The notes: generated from the letters alone by a model not told the origin. 64,000 nt of DNA from Mortierella alpina (GCA_029449245.1 JANATF010000005.1:1984001-2048000), one strand, 5' to 3'. Counted from the first letter of the stretch, positions 9,501-22,587 are shown. Made by a program: numbers and translations.

Positions 9501-11799
9501 GCCGCCTGCTTGTCGCCTTGCTCTTCGGGCTCGCTCTGCTGCGATTCGGTCTTTCCAACCTTGATCAGAAAGCAGACCAGCGACTTGAGCTCGATCCTGT
9601 CCTTTTTCACGTCATTTGCATCAGCTTGCGATGATGATGTCAAAACATCGCAAGCTGCCATTCTGCTCTCGACCTCATCCTCCCAGACACGAGCCTTCAC
9701 GAACTTGGCGAGCGATTTGCGGACTTTGGCGTTCGCCCCAAATACCAACGTGCTGAGCTTGACCTGATCCTCCTCTTCGAGCTGACCATGTTTGTGGATC
9801 AAAGTTGCAACACGGATTGCTCCCAGTCGTGCAAATGTGTCTGTCTCTCCTAGAGCCATCTCGACAACCCGTTCCGTGAGTCTGTCCGTGAAATGACGAA
9901 GCACGCTCGCCTGGTTCCCATTTTCATAGAGTTTTGCCAAAACTTTGAGCGACTCCAGGCGAACAATGGCTGCCTTATCCGATAGCACCCACACGATATA
10001 CCGAACGTAGTTTGATTCGAGGAAATGGTCGGGGTTGACGATCATCCATTGTCCAAGCTCCCGTACGCAGTCTGCACGCACAACAGGGTCCACATCCCGG
10101 CAACGCAATACATAAACACTAGATATAGTATTCATAAAAGCCATGCATGTGTAAGTGAGTCAAAAAAAAAGTCCATCATCAGCAACTGAAAGCTGAAATA
10201 AAAAGCCTCATACCTATCGAAAATATCATCGATCCATTTGCCCAGCTCCTCCTTACGGCGTTGGCCCTCAGCGACCTTCTTCTCGAGCTGTTTGATTTTT
10301 GTCTGCGTTGCCTTCTGTTTCTGGCTTGTAGCCATTTGTCGGCTGGTAACGTTCAGCTCTTCCTGCAGCTCGGCAGCAATATCGGCCAATGACGTGACAA
10401 TGTGGAGAGCAGCTGTTGTAGCTGTGTGGCGCACTGGTCGGAATGTCGAACTAAATTGTTTGTACGCGTTGTGGAGGTGAGTATTGAGAGGTGATGGGTC
10501 GCACACAATATCATGTCTGCACAACATAAAAAACTTCTCAAAGTGTACCTTGAAAGCGAGATGGTCCATGCAAGGAGGGAATCCATGAATTCGCCATCAA
10601 ACAGAATATCAGCCTGAGCCTTCTGTATGAGTCGTGTATACAGCTCCAAGAAGTTTTTCCTAAACTTCTTGAAGTCCTTTGCTTTAGACACAATCGGGTA
10701 GTCAAAGTTGACGGTGCTCTAATGCAAACAAAAGCAAAAATAACATCCTTTGTTAGAGTACAATCTTCGAGCAGTTTTACGATCCAACGAAAACTGTGTG
10801 TACCTCTTTATAGCGCAGCAGAATAGACTTGAGCGTTTCGACCATATCATCAACGTTGGCAAAATCTTCCGCCGAGACGGACTGTCTGCATCCACAGGAT
10901 CGGATGAGAAAGTTAGTGAGTTTCCGTAGAGCATCAGTGCGGGATGACTTGTACAGGTTAATCCAGTCCGCAACCACAACGTCAAGAGCTGCCTGCGAAT
11001 CCAAAACGGCGTCTATTCGAAAAGAATGGGTGGTGTCAACAAAGCGATGTCGGAAGAGGCGATATAAAAGCCGTGGAGGTGATAGACGCAGATAAACCGT
11101 ACCATATATGGCAGAAGAGTCTTCTTCGTCGTCTTCATTGGCGGCAGTCGTCGACTTTCGGCGGGCGGCCGAGGCTCCTCTTGCCAAGGTTCCTTTAGCT
11201 GCCTTCGAAGCCTTCGAAACTTTTGGCTTCCGTGCCTTAATAGCAGCAGACTCAACTGCCTTTGGTTTTGATCGGAGCTTAGGGAGGGCCTCCTCAAAAT
11301 CCGAGCCAGAATCGACTTCTTCCTCAGACGACGAAGCGGATTCTTCCTCATCAGACGACGTATCGACCACGGCTCTGGCCGAGTGTTTTGTAGTTGACTT
11401 TTGTGGTGCCGCTGTCTTTCTTCGAGTAGAGCCGAAATTTGCGGCCTTTTCCCGTGATGTTTTCGCCAGGGCGTCCTCGTTCAACTGCTCGTCTTCATCC
11501 TCGCTGTTCCCATCATCCTCAACATCTTCGCCAGAATCTATGGCGTCTTCGTTCGACTTTGGCGCCTTACGCGACCTTGCCGCGGGCTTACCCTTGGCAA
11601 CAGCTATATTATAACAGAGAGCAAAGAACGAGGTTTCCATCAGTCCCGACGGGGCAAGCTTTTGAAAGAACCACCATATTAGTCTTCACGACGCCTCAGG
11701 GTAAGCGCACAGCATAACGTTACCGTTCGAGTCTGCTGCCTGACTTTTCGTGCGGGCCGATCGACGAGTGGTCGCGCTAGACATTGTGTTGGTGCTCAT
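6537..11799 (-). CDS. SCC3: Cohesin subunit Scc3 / stromal antigen (STAG)
   Basis: Structural cohesin subunit that helps load and hold the ring on chromatin during sister-chromatid cohesion. Twelve exons: 11799-11724, 11603-11103, 11012-10804, 10718-10549, 10450-10214, 10118-9410, 9330-8950, 8846-8658, 8576-8388, 8289-7513, 7406-7111 and 7011-6537, for 1402 residues. The N-terminus is acidic and basic low complexity (SDEEESASSSEEEVDSGSD). The STAG domain begins near residue 263 (FKKFRKNFLELYTRLIQKAQ) and includes FRPVRHTATTAALHIVTSLA. The stromalin conservative domain begins near 398 (VVRADCVRELGQWMI, VRYIVWVLSDKAAIVRLESL). HEAT-like helices follow, then a charged tail. Intron 11 (7012-7110) uses a distal acceptor with a GCTGAC branch site; nearer AGs give immediate stops. 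A second in-frame ATG at 11784 could also serve. Length is slightly above yeast and animal members. Confidence 0.95.
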
Positions 11800-14711
11800 C
11801 TTCGAGTCCTATGGAGAGGCGACAAGGAAAGGGTTAGAGTCCCTCTCTAAGCAGCAAAAGTGCAGTCCAGTTTTGCAGTCCAGTTTTGGTGGTGGTGGAT
11901 GGGTCAGGGCATGTACAAGCGTGGTTTCTGGTCTGGTCATTTCTCGCGCGGTGCCTGTGCTCCCTTGCAACCTGGAGTTCGTTCTGTAGACTATGAGCAG
12001 CTGTCGGGATCCTAGCAGAAGAGAGCGATGAAAGGACCGAGAGATGAAGGGAGAGGGGTCTGGATGAGCAACGACGGGGAAGGGTAGAAGGGGTGGTGCG
12101 CTGTCGAGGGGAATGTGGAGAGAGGCAGAGCGATGGATGGCAAACGAAGGGACGCAGACAGTCCGCTTTCATTTTTAGTGGCGCGACATATCCACCCAAG
12201 AGGTGTCTGGACGCGACCAAAAAACAAACAAACAATATTTAGGCGTCACGGTGCTACGCGAGGGAGGCAAGTCCACCTTACGCGTATGTTGGCTTCCAAA
12301 CGAAAGGCGTGCTGCTCGGGTGGTGGATTCCATCGCGTCCCTCGAGCTCTCCCTTCATTATTGTTCCGGACAAGCTCTCGGGGACCCGGCACATTGGGCC
12401 CTTACACTCAAGGCCTGTGGGTGTCTCAGGTGGGTGGGATATCCCTGCAGAAAGCTCCTCTCAGCAGTCCTACCTTCAAGTCAGACGGACACCGTGGAAA
12501 TATCCAGCGTCATGCGTGAAGACCGAGGGCCTAGAGCAAGAGACAGAACAAATGGCGAAAGGCAAAAGAAATACACTCAAGGTTATGAAACCTGCTGCAA
12601 TTGTGTGCTCGAAAGTAGGTTTCCATGGTGGTTTCTATACTTACCTTGCTGGACTGTTGACTTCGTCTTTGAACGAGCTGTGATGAGCTCGGTAAAATTA
12701 TTGAAGTGGAACATCATGATAACGGTGGCATAATGCAAGAGCTTTGAGGGTCAAAAAGATGGAGGATCATGGAAAGCAGATAATGTATGTCACGCTCTGG
12801 GGCGGCCAATGATATGGTTCCGATCCCTTCCATTCGCACAAGAAACCCAGCAAACAGGGTCGCTATTCGTCATTGATGATGGCCCTGCGTAGTTGCAGTG
12901 TGCGTGTGAAGCTCAGCACTTTTGACCAGGGGGGTTCCTGTACTCCCTCCGCGGGAACGGCTTGGTGAAAACGGGGTTTCCAGCAAAAACAGCGCAAGGG
13001 AAAGGGAGGGATAAAGGGGGAGGGGGGAGACGGTCGACAAAGTGTTGTGTCAGTGGCAGAGACGTTCAATGAGTCGCTACTGTGCAGCGGCGAGGTTTTT
13101 CCTTAATCTGTGAACGCTGTCCAGTTGGTGTGAGATATTTTCGTCGTGCTTCATTAGGGCAGATTGTCAAGTGGCTGCGTCGATTTGGCTCAAAGGTGAG
13201 CGGCCATGAGGTTGGATAGGAGTGCACTCACGCACTCTGGCAGGAAGTAGTCTGTATGGATTTGCACTCCGCTGGGAGCATGGACAGTTTGATGATGGCA
13301 TTTTTTTTTACGCCCAATCTTTTGGACTGTATTGAGTTCATTTCATTTGTCTCCGCTGGGCAGGCTGCCAAAGTAAAAATAGAAAGTTACTCCTGTTCTC
13401 ACGAAAGGACGAGGAAGCGCTGTCTGTTTCCCTCACGCTGCCAGGCATGGAAAGGACGGCACAGCAGGGTGTTCGGGTATTAGGAGTAGCCCTTGCTGTA
13501 CCCATCGCTGATTAGAGTTTCTAGAACGAGAAAGTGAGGAGCGGCCGTGAGAGACCGGGAGACCATGACGAAGGTGACGGCAAAAGGAAGGGTGGGAGTA
13601 CTAACAAAGTAGGTCATCGCGAGCCTGGTGAGACCTGCCCAATCTGCGAAGGGACCCGCCCAACGTGAGCAGCGAGCAGCCCTCGGTCCCTTGTCTGGTT
13701 CAAAGTTGCCGCCCTTCCATCCGTGGGTGTGTGTGTCCACTTGACCTCTGACACCCATCCTGCTGCTGTCTGTTAAGCCTAAAGCAGCGACGGGGCTATG
13801 CAGGCTTCTTGACGCGTTCAGTCCAGCTGTCGGTCCGGTTTGTCGGGCAAAAGGGCAGGAAGGAAGGAGAGAGAGAGGGAGGGCTGATGCAGCAACAACC
13901 GAGGATACAACAACCGAGGAACACAACAACCGAGAGAGCACCACCCAACAAAGGTGCGACTACTGCCCGCGAATTGGGTTTGCGACGGTGCTCTGCACCA
14001 GGGAAGGGACGGGGGGGCAGAGGCGCACACAGATGCGATGGCGACGGACAAACAGAGCAGGACGAGGGAGAGGAGCAGAGCAGGAGGAGAGCACTGCTAA
14101 GAGCAAGAGCCAAAACCTGGACCGCCCAGTCGTCGTCGGGCAGACCAATACAGTTGTGTAGTCTAACATCCAAGTGCCCATGGATTCGCAATCAGATGGA
14201 GGAAAGATATGGCTCATCCCCCCCTGTTGTCCCTCTCGTTTTTCTTTTTATATTTCGTGGGTCTCTTTTCTCTGCCCTTCTCTCCTCTCTCTCTTCTCTT
14301 TTTTCTTTTTTTTTTTTTGAGTCTTCATCCCTCAGCCCCATCCCGCCTCTGCTTCTTGATTCCCCCATCTCTCCAGCTGTCCTACTGTCCTTCTGCCCTT
14401 TTGCTGATCCCCATCCGCACTCCGCATTCGTCTGCATAGCAAGTCCACACACACACACTTTCTCTATCTTCTTACGCTCTCATTCTCATTCTCACTCGCT
14501 TACTTCTCTCGTTTCCACTGGGCCTCGTTATCCAGCCGTAACTCACTCTTTTGCTGATACACACACCCAAAACAAACTTCAGACACACTCTCACACACGC
14601 ACACACTTTCCACTCTCACACACGGATACACAAACAAACGCACTCCGATACACATCGCGACGACACCTCTCATTCACTGCGAGTCTGCCTCGTTCAACAC
14701 ACCTGCCCATC
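11800..14711. other. Long divergent intergenic region
   Basis: 2.9 kb between SCC3 (minus) and the zinc-cluster factor (plus). It holds both promoters and long leaders. The last 500 bp before 14712 are CT-rich, then CA-rich. Open frames of up to 176 codons at 12.1-12.7 kb show no domain or consistent splicing. I see no gene. Confidence 0.45.
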
Positions 14712-17700
14712 ATGTTCAACTCACCCATGCTGTTGGACTTCAACAGCAACAACAACAACCAAAAGAGATCCAAAATCACAAAGGCATGCGATAACTGCAG
14801 GCGGCGCAGAGTCAAATGCGACGGAGTTCCCGATGGCTGTGGCGGCTGTAAGGCGGCAAAGACCCAATGTGTATACACCACTAGCAACACAAAGAGAGGC
14901 CCACCCAAGGGCTATGTCGAGGTTATCGAGGACAGGCTGGGCAAGATCGAGAACATGCTCGCCGGCATCGTCAGGAAGAAGAAAGCGCCTGTCCCTGCAG
15001 CCTCTGACAGGGCCGTTGCCTCTGGCTCCTCTGGTCCTGGTGCACCGGGTGCAGCCCATTCGGACAACGAGGATGGTCGGGATGAGGAAGACGACGACCG
15101 TGCAAGTACCTACTCCAACGATCTCGTCGACGTCAAGCAGCAGCCTGCTTCTCCCGCCCTTCGCCCAGCCCGCTCCAGCACCCCATCAAACCGCAATATT
15201 CGCTCTGGCTCAATAGTATCGCCGCTTGGCCGTCATTCTCCGCTGGTATCGCGCAACCGGTCCCTGACAGCACTCCTACCCTTCTCGCACGACAATCACA
15301 GTGCCCATCAGGACCAGCCCGTCACCCACGCTGACATGGCTGCCCTGACCAGCATGTTTGACAAGCTAGGCTCAACCTCAGTACGGACGACGGTGCCCTT
15401 CCCGTGGCTCACACCCGAACAGTCTCGTCAATACGGCCGTAGCCATCTCCAGTTCTCTCTGCAGAGCCTAGAGCCTCCACTCCCCCCCTTGACCCGCTCC
15501 TTCCCTCCGTCCGTCTCCCCTGAGCAGACCTTCCAGCTCCTGCACTCCTACTTTGAGCACTTCAACTCGTTCCTACCTATTGTTCACCGGCCAACCTTCA
15601 TGAAGCAATGGCAGCAGCAAAACTGCCATCTGTGCTCCCCTTCCTTCACTTCCGCGTCGTCCTCGTCCACACAGCTTCAGGACGCTGAGGCGCACAAGCA
15701 GCATGTCCAAGACCCTGCAGCGCCCATCTCACCGCTGTTACTCAATGCTCTATTAGCCGTTGCTGCAAGAGTTCCCTCAACTGGCTCAAAGATGACCGCC
15801 GAGGAACGGCAGAGGACTGGTACTTTGAGCCAGGGCTGCTTTGACGCTGCCCGTCTTTTGTTGGACGACTTCATGGATGTGCCTCGGGTCAGCACAGTCC
15901 AGGCTCTTTGCTTGATGTCACAGTTCCATCACCAGGGTCAGTGGAAGGCCACCCGCAGCAGCGGCTACCTCTCCATGGCCATTCGTATGGCCCATGAGCT
16001 CGGACTTCATCGCGACCCCGAGTCTATGGTTCAAGGACCTGCAGCCGATGGACTTCGCTATCTCTGGTGGTCAATGTTTATCATGGTAGGTGGTTTGCAC
16101 CCAATGTTATCTCCGCTCGGATGACTTGAACTTGTGGCATATAGGTCGTGGTATTGACTGTATATCGACTTTTTTTTTGTCTTCAATGTAGGATCATCAA
16201 TTCTCGGCATGGCTTGGCTTAGGCCTCATGATGCATGGAAAGGAGAGCGACGTTGAGCTCCCTATGGACGCTACGTCCTCGGACCAAGATTTGCGTGGAT
16301 TTGTGTGCATGGTTCGCCTCGTCAAGGTACGCAACATACTTGCAAGGCCAAGGCCGACAGCTCACGTCGCTGATGACCCTTCTAACTTGTAACTTTATGG
16401 AACAATAGATTCTTGGAAGCGTTTTGCAACACTCTTATTCGACGCAGTCTTTGCCGCCACAATTCGGTGGACACGACTCCATGGTGTCGTATATTGAAGG
16501 GTCCCTCACATCTTGGTTAAGTAACCTTAGTCCGGAGATGCGATGGCAGAATCCCAATAGCATTAAGCGAGGCTCCCCTGGCTCCCCCATGCGATCGCCT
16601 CCTCAAGTCCAGGCAACACTCGCAGAGGCTAGACGAGCGGTTGCTCTTGCAAGAGAGGCTGGCGAGGTCTACCCGGCATATTTGTATATTGTTTACAACA
16701 CGACTCTGATCTTGCTTCACCGCCCATACATTGTCGGAGCTGCAGGATCCCCTGCTGCCGCTCAATCCAACACCATCTGCACAGGATCAGGTCGCGCCAT
16801 CACGGACATCGCGCAAGGGCTTGATATGGAGCAATGCTCTTATGTCGTCAATCGATTCGCGCTTTATGCGCTCTTACAGGCCGGAGTGATCCATGCCATG
16901 AACGCGGTTTACGACAAGAGAGGTTCGCAAGTAGCGATGGATTACTATAAGCGCACGCTCATTGTCTTGGAAAGCTTCCTTAACTGCTCCTCTTACTCTG
17001 GAGGAGTGTCCGAGGGCATCACTGTACGTATCTTGATCTCCTCATTTTCGATTGGATTGTTTGTCGCCCTGCTGAATTACTGTTAATCATCAACTTTCAT
17101 CGCCTTTTCAGATTTTGGAGCAGTTTTTGGCGACGACGTTGAAAGCTGCAGCAGAGGAGGAAAGCAACAAAGGCGGCAACGATTCTCTGGACATGTGCAC
17201 CTCCCAACAGGAAACAAATAGCCAACCTAGCCGCAAGAAGCGACAACTGGACACGGCTGTAGCATCTCAACATTCAGCACCAACGATGGTTCAGTATGCA
17301 GCGTCCCCCGTTATGACCATGCAGCAAATGTCCCAGCAGCCGATCATGTCGTCGAGCACTCTTTCGATGCCCGACACCACCATGTTGAATGGATCTGTGA
17401 ATGCGCCCTATCAATACAATTATGCCCAGCCTGCACAACAGCAGCAGAGACCAGTTGATTTGAAGGAGCAGCAAAAGCAGCAGCAGCTCAAGATTCAGCA
17501 GCAACATCGTATGTATCAGCAAATGCAGACCTTTGGAGCTAGCGTTGTTGGACACAAGCCCGCCGAGACCAAAGTAGAGTCGCTATTGGAGCAGCAGCAA
17601 TTACAGCAGCAGCAGTTATTGAGACAACAATTGCAGCGTCAGCAACAGCGCCAACAGTTGGAGATGGAAGCAACGAAGGATCAGGACGCCGACCCATCCC

Positions 17701-18086
17701 TTCACCAGCAGCCAGTTTTGAACAGCATGGCAGCGCCTGTGATCCCTAGCCATCGCTATGCCATGCAGATTTTGCAGCAACAGCAACAGCAGCAACAGCA
17801 ACAACAGCACCATCATCATCAGCAGCAGCAACATCATAGCATGCCTATGACTATGACGGGGCTTAACATGGAGGCGCAGCCGAAGTCGGGTCAGGACCAG
17901 CTTAGCATGGGCGCCCCCATTATGACAACCGAGAACTTTGACTACGATCCAACCAAGTTTTGGGTCGATTTCCAAGACTCGAGCAATGGTACGCTGAATC
18001 CTGCACAGTTGCAGCAAGATCCGTCGGCAGTTGTTGGAAGCAGGTCTGCGGCTGAGGGCCAGTTCAGTGGATCACTGTGGATGTAA
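14712..18086 (+). CDS. Zn(II)2Cys6 transcription factor with fungal-specific TF domain
   Basis: Nuclear DNA-binding regulator of 1032 residues in four exons: 14712-16085, 16192-16326, 16409-17023 and 17112-18086. The Zn2Cys6 cluster is at residues 26-53 with spacing C-x2-C-x6-C-x6-C-x2-C-x6-C (C26, C29, C36, C43, C46, C53). A short linker and possible coiled coil follow (EDRLGKIENMLAGI). The fungal_trans domain has LLHSYFEHFNSFLPIVHR near its start and GYLSMAIRMAHELGLHRDP further on. The C-terminal 300 residues are glutamine-rich with CAG-type runs, a likely activation region. The frame stays open upstream to about 13.8 kb, but that part is CT/CA leader, and 14712 gives the usual short N-terminus. 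The architecture resembles xylanolytic-activator-type regulators; the target genes cannot be read from sequence. Confidence 0.92.
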
Positions 18087-18821
18087 AGGCAAAGGAAGGC
18101 ATGGCCGAGTAGAAGAAAGTGTGGTTTTTACTTGCTCACCACACGTTTGCACTGAACAAAAAGTATCATAAAGGAAATTGTACATATACCACCACCCGTT
18201 CCGCCTATGCGAAATTCGGAGAATTAGAGTGATATTGCATCGCCTGTTCCATCGAGTGAGTGAACACAAAAGGAAGAATCGTAAGAGAATAGATGGTTGG
18301 GATACATAGTCCAGGTACCAGTCGGCGAGGGATGGCCCACGCACCCGGACCGTTCCAGCCCCTAAACCAACTAATGTCATCAATCCTGCACAGGGTCAAG
18401 CATCACAAACGAAGGGAGTCAGGTACTTTGTTTTGTCCTTTCAGCTGTCTCTTTTTTCTTCGGGGAATATGACGACAGTTCGCGACCAGAATAGGCAGGC
18501 AGCGTTAGAGTGTGAGACGCACCAGGCCCGAGACTAAACAACCCATGCGAATACCTCGTTTTTGTGGTGACAACTGCCAGGGCGTGTTTGCAAGATATCT
18601 GTTTTGTGAAGTAAGGCAACCATGTCCCAGACGTTGGCCATCTGATTGGGCTGCTGAACCGTACGAGAACCTGCTGGCTACAGCCTTTGCCGGGGGGCGA
18701 GCGAGAACCTTGATGAAGATGCAAGAGAACTGAAGTTTTTTTTTCTTTCTCTTTTCCTTTCTCACCGCGTTTTCATACTCTTCATCTTTTTAGTACTTGC
18801 ACCAACTAATATCCTTTAAAC
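18087..18821. other. Intergenic, no gene recognised
   Basis: Holds the 3' end of the zinc-cluster gene and a CT-rich leader (18735-18800) for the next gene. Short open frames show no recognisable features. Confidence 0.45.
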
Positions 18822-20720
18822 ATGACAAGAATGACACGAGTATTATGGCAGCTCTACGCTCTTTGTATCTATGTTGCCGCTAGACCTGTTTCCGGTAAAT
18901 TGCCATTATGCTGCAGCAAAAGACTGATGAGGAAGGTTCATTCACACGGCACTAAAGTTGTAAGCAATATTCTATGTATGATAGAAAACAAGGCATGCAG
19001 TTACACGATATCCTCGCAAGCACTGTCCTCCTACCCTCAGGCCACCTATAGAGTCTCATTGGTTGTCAGAGCCCTGCCGTCTCTTGGCTCTAAAGATTAC
19101 AGCGCAACCATTGAGTTTCCTCACCCGTACCTCATCGAATCGCCGACTCTACCTCCCGCCTGTGAGAGTCGCTGGTCTCCATCTCGAGTCGTCTGCATTT
19201 TTTCAGGCCAGAGCGCCGCTGCGCTCTCGATCCACCTTCCCAACCTCACCCTCCTGGCGGATGGATCCTCATCGACCCAACCCGCTCCTGCTGTGGTAGC
19301 GCTGATCCGCATCAATGGCGAGAATTGTACACGCCGGCCTGAAACCAGGAGCACGCTCGTCTCGTTCGCCATTCGATCCTCCGCTGAGCAGCCCACTGAA
19401 TATGACGAGGCGGCCGATTCAAAGAAATATGCCATCATAGGAGTTTCGTTTGCGGTTGCAGCATTGATTCTCATCGCAGGATGTGTGGTTCTGAGACGAA
19501 ATATGACTCGCGCGTCGACCGTGGGTCTGTCTCGCATGGGGTCCTTGCGCTCTGTGAACAAGTGTGGCAAACTCAGCGGACGGACAGGTCGCAGAAGTAC
19601 AAGTGGAGAGTACCACGGGCCAGATGCGTACAAGCATTACCGCGAGAAGAGCCTGAGGCGTCAGGAGGCTGTTCGCGAGTTCCAGAATATGGTGGCCGAA
19701 AAAGCGGCAGCGGCAGCAGCAGCATCGACGGGTCCCTCAACGGCGCATTGTAGTGTAAGCAACGAGACTGGTGAGAGATGGGAGCTGTCGGCGATTGCAG
19801 GTCCTAGCCAGGGGTGTGTTGAGAACGACGCATACCGTGAAAAGGGTACCTGTGTAGTAGACTTGTCTCAACTCACGAGCCCCTCATCAAGACAAGGCAC
19901 GTCGAGAGAACCTTCGTTGCATGCGATCAAGATCCCTTCTGCGTACCTTTTTGACGACGGCCTGGACCCTGGGGAGTACTTCAAGCAGCAGGCTGACAAG
20001 CCGGACAGTGAGATTGGCTGCACAGCTGCAAGTATTAGTGAGAGGCAAGGTCCTTTGACAAAGCGTAGTGTGATTTGCCTTTCGGAGACTCGGCAGCCGT
20101 CTTCACCACGATCAGCAGCAGGATCGCCTCCTTCACTGCCACCTTCATTGTTGGGCAGGAGAAGATCAACGCGATATCCCTGGGCCACATCAGTCCACCG
20201 TCCAGTTTCGATCTCGTCTTCTCGTTCTGCGGTTGCAGCAGCAGTGAGGGCGGAGCTTCGGAATGCGGTCAGCGCTGAGGTCATGCGAGTGGACAGGGCG
20301 TCCATGTGCCGTCGCTGTAGTGTCTTCTCACAGCGACCGCGGCGACTTTCAGCGCGATATCCACATCGTCTCTCCGGGCACCATCCTCTGCCCCAACACT
20401 ACCAGCTACAAATGCAGCACCTGCAGCAACAACAGCAGCAACTACAACAGCAACAGCTAGAGCTACAAGAAGAGTGGCAGCAGCCATCATTGGGACCCAT
20501 GAGCGAGCCCATTGAAGTACAAGATTCTCCACGCGCCATGTCTCCTCCTCCACGCGTCATGTCTCCTCCACCAAGGCCCGTGTCTCCCCCACCAAGGCCC
20601 ATGTCTCCACAGGCAGCGCGATTAGACGGTCGAACCGAGCAGGCTTACCAGCGCATCAACCAGCGTGTACTGTGGGTTGAGGACAGGCGTGGTTCCCATG
20701 GGCTCTATGGCTACATCTAG
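18822..20720 (+). CDS. Single-pass membrane protein with proline-arginine repeats, function unknown
   Basis: Not recognised as a known family. The 632-codon frame reads as a type I surface protein: a hydrophobic signal-like start (VLWQLYALCIYVAA), an extracellular part of about 190 residues with strand-like segments, one transmembrane helix (YAIIGVSFAVAALILIAGCV) followed by RR, and a long cytoplasmic tail. The tail is Ser-rich, has a Q/L run, and ends in four MSPPPR-like repeats that fit SH3-ligand patterns. A possible 90-nt in-frame intron at 18895-18984 (GTAAAT to GATAG) would join the signal peptide to ENKACSYTISS and give 602 residues. A second candidate is 18960-19040. Both keep the frame, so the sequence alone cannot decide. 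A role as a wall or surface sensor is only a guess from topology. Confidence 0.65.
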   Translation: MTRMTRVLWQLYALCIYVAARPVSGKLPLCCSKRLMRKVHSHGTKVVSNILCMIENKACSYTISSQALSSYPQATYRVSLVVRALPSLGSKDYSATIEFPHPYLIESPTLPPACESRWSPSRVVCIFSGQSAAALSIHLPNLTLLADGSSSTQPAPAVVALIRINGENCTRRPETRSTLVSFAIRSSAEQPTEYDEAADSKKYAIIGVSFAVAALILIAGCVVLRRNMTRASTVGLSRMGSLRSVNKCGKLSGRTGRRSTSGEYHGPDAYKHYREKSLRRQEAVREFQNMVAEKAAAAAAASTGPSTAHCSVSNETGERWELSAIAGPSQGCVENDAYREKGTCVVDLSQLTSPSSRQGTSREPSLHAIKIPSAYLFDDGLDPGEYFKQQADKPDSEIGCTAASISERQGPLTKRSVICLSETRQPSSPRSAAGSPPSLPPSLLGRRRSTRYPWATSVHRPVSISSSRSAVAAAVRAELRNAVSAEVMRVDRASMCRRCSVFSQRPRRLSARYPHRLSGHHPLPQHYQLQMQHLQQQQQQLQQQQLELQEEWQQPSLGPMSEPIEVQDSPRAMSPPPRVMSPPPRPVSPPPRPMSPQAARLDGRTEQAYQRINQRVLWVEDRRGSHGLYGYI

Positions 20721-21103
20721 CAGGCGCTGTTGACACCAGACAAATAAATACTCATGCAAACGCTTTTCGTGACAAAGAATATGCAGAAGAAAGGAAGGAC
20801 CGGGCTCAAGGGACAAACAGTAGGTCGTGCTGGCCTATGGTGAGCGTGTCCGTGCCGTGCGTGGGTGGTGAAGAGTCGCCACCCTGGCCCTCATTTTTTA
20901 AGCTCTGCTAAAGTCGCTTCATGTTACATACTCACACGCACAGTACACACACACGCTCACAGACATACTTTCTCTCCTTCTCTCCTTCTCTCTTACGCTC
21001 TTTCTCACCTTCTCTCCCGTTTCTGTCCAATACATACGCGCTCCTCTCTTTCTTCAACACTCTCATACTCACCACCCTGCATTCGCGTACTGTACAGCCA
21101 GCC
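20721..21103. other. Intergenic with CT- and CA-rich leader
   Basis: Poorly structured spacer. CACACAC and TTCTCTCC tracts at about 20930-21010 mark the leader of the lipase gene. Confidence 0.45.
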
Positions 21104-22374
21104 ATGACATCTGCAACCGACAGCCCTCGATTCAAAGACGAATGGATCACCGCGAATGACGGACACGAGCTCTTCACAAGAACCTGGTTCGCCATCGGCA
21201 AGCCCGTCGCCTCTGTCGTCTTTGTGCACGGCCTGGGTGAACACATCGTCCGTACGTCTCTCACAGTACCATTGTCATTCCTTCTTTTACACGCTCGGGC
21301 AAACTTGCACCCCTTTCATTCTGTTCCCTGGTTCGCATTCGGCACTTTTTTTTCTTTCAATCCCACACTATAGTTCTCTAATTGCATTACATACACTAGG
21401 CTACAATCACGTCTTCGAAGAGTTCAACAAGGCCGGCTTTCAGGTCTCGGCCTTTGACCAGCGTGGATTTGGTCAAACAGGTACGTTCTGTTCTTTTCTT
21501 CTGCTATACGGAAGCTACAGTGTCCTTGACCTGTTTGTATTGACGCGATCAATGCGTGTTCGTAGGCAAGAAGTCTAAGCATCTCGGCTCCACGGGAGGA
21601 TATGCCAAGGCGATTCCTGACATCACCGCGGCCTTGGAACGAGGCAAGCTCGAAGGCCTACCCTTATTTCTAATGGGACACAGCTATGTAAGTGCTGCGA
21701 GGAACACAACCACCAAACTCGACAGCGTTCCACACTCGTAAGGGCAAATGGTCAACTTAGATGTTAATTGACAAGTCTTTTCATCTTTCCTTCCACCTTC
21801 CACCTTCATTTTTTCTCAGGGCGGAGGTCTGGTTTTGAACTACGACTGCATTGGACCCAAGAGGCATCAACTCGCAGGAGTGATTGCATCTGCGCCTTTG
21901 ATCTTGCCCTCACCACCCACTCGTCCCTATTGGATCCAAATCAAGCTTGCAGGAATTGTCTCCTGGTTCCTGCCATCACTGCAGATCCCCGTAGGTCTTT
22001 CCTCCAAGTACATCTCACGCGATCCGGACGAGGTGGCCAAGTATGATGCGGATCCTTTGGTGCATGGTTATGGCACGACCTTAGGCCTGTATGACATGTT
22101 GACCAACGGCGAGATGCTGCTGACAAGTCGGTACAAGGACATCACGCCTAACGTACCTTTGCTGATTTGCCATGGAGATCAGGATGGATTGACGTCTCAT
22201 GTTGCCAGCAAGAAATTCTTTGACAAGATCAACGTCCAAGACAAGAAGTATGAGGTCTACAAGGACAACCACCACGAGCTGCATAACGAGCCCGAGGCTG
22301 ATCGTAAGGTCGTGATCGACAACTATGTCAAATGGATCAAGGCTCATCTGCCTGCTGCCTCATCGTCGGCCTGA
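21104..22374 (+). CDS. Monoacylglycerol lipase-like alpha/beta hydrolase
   Basis: Hydrolyses monoacylglycerols or related esters. Product of 301 residues in four exons: 21104-21251, 21400-21480, 21566-21687 and 21820-22374. The oxyanion region is VVFVHGLGEH, followed by FDQRGFGQTG. The nucleophile elbow GHSYGGG places Ser116, and the intron falls right after Tyr117. By family position the other triad members are Asp239 (HGDQDG) and His269 (NHHELHNE). The length matches yeast Yju3 and human MGLL. The end shows no targeting sequence. The 3' flank starts with a run of C (22377-22390). Confidence 0.92.
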
Positions 22375-22587
22375 AGCCCCCCCCCCCCCTCCCCATGCAA
22401 GGCGAGTACGACACTAGTGCGCGAGAGACAGAAGGGTTCAAGTCCGTTTATTACGTCTCTTGGTGGATGAGTATATATATACAATGCTGAAAATAAAAAC
22501 GAAAGGAAAAAAAAGAACAAGAAGCAAACAAGGGATTAAGTTTCTAAAAAAAAACTCTTTCTCTACATGGCTGACCTCCAGGATCGT

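Noticed and set aside
13809-14711. N-terminal extension of the zinc-cluster factor
   Set aside because: The frame is open only because the leader is CT- and CA-rich; the translation is Ser/Leu/His low complexity, and the ATG at 14712 gives a normal family start.
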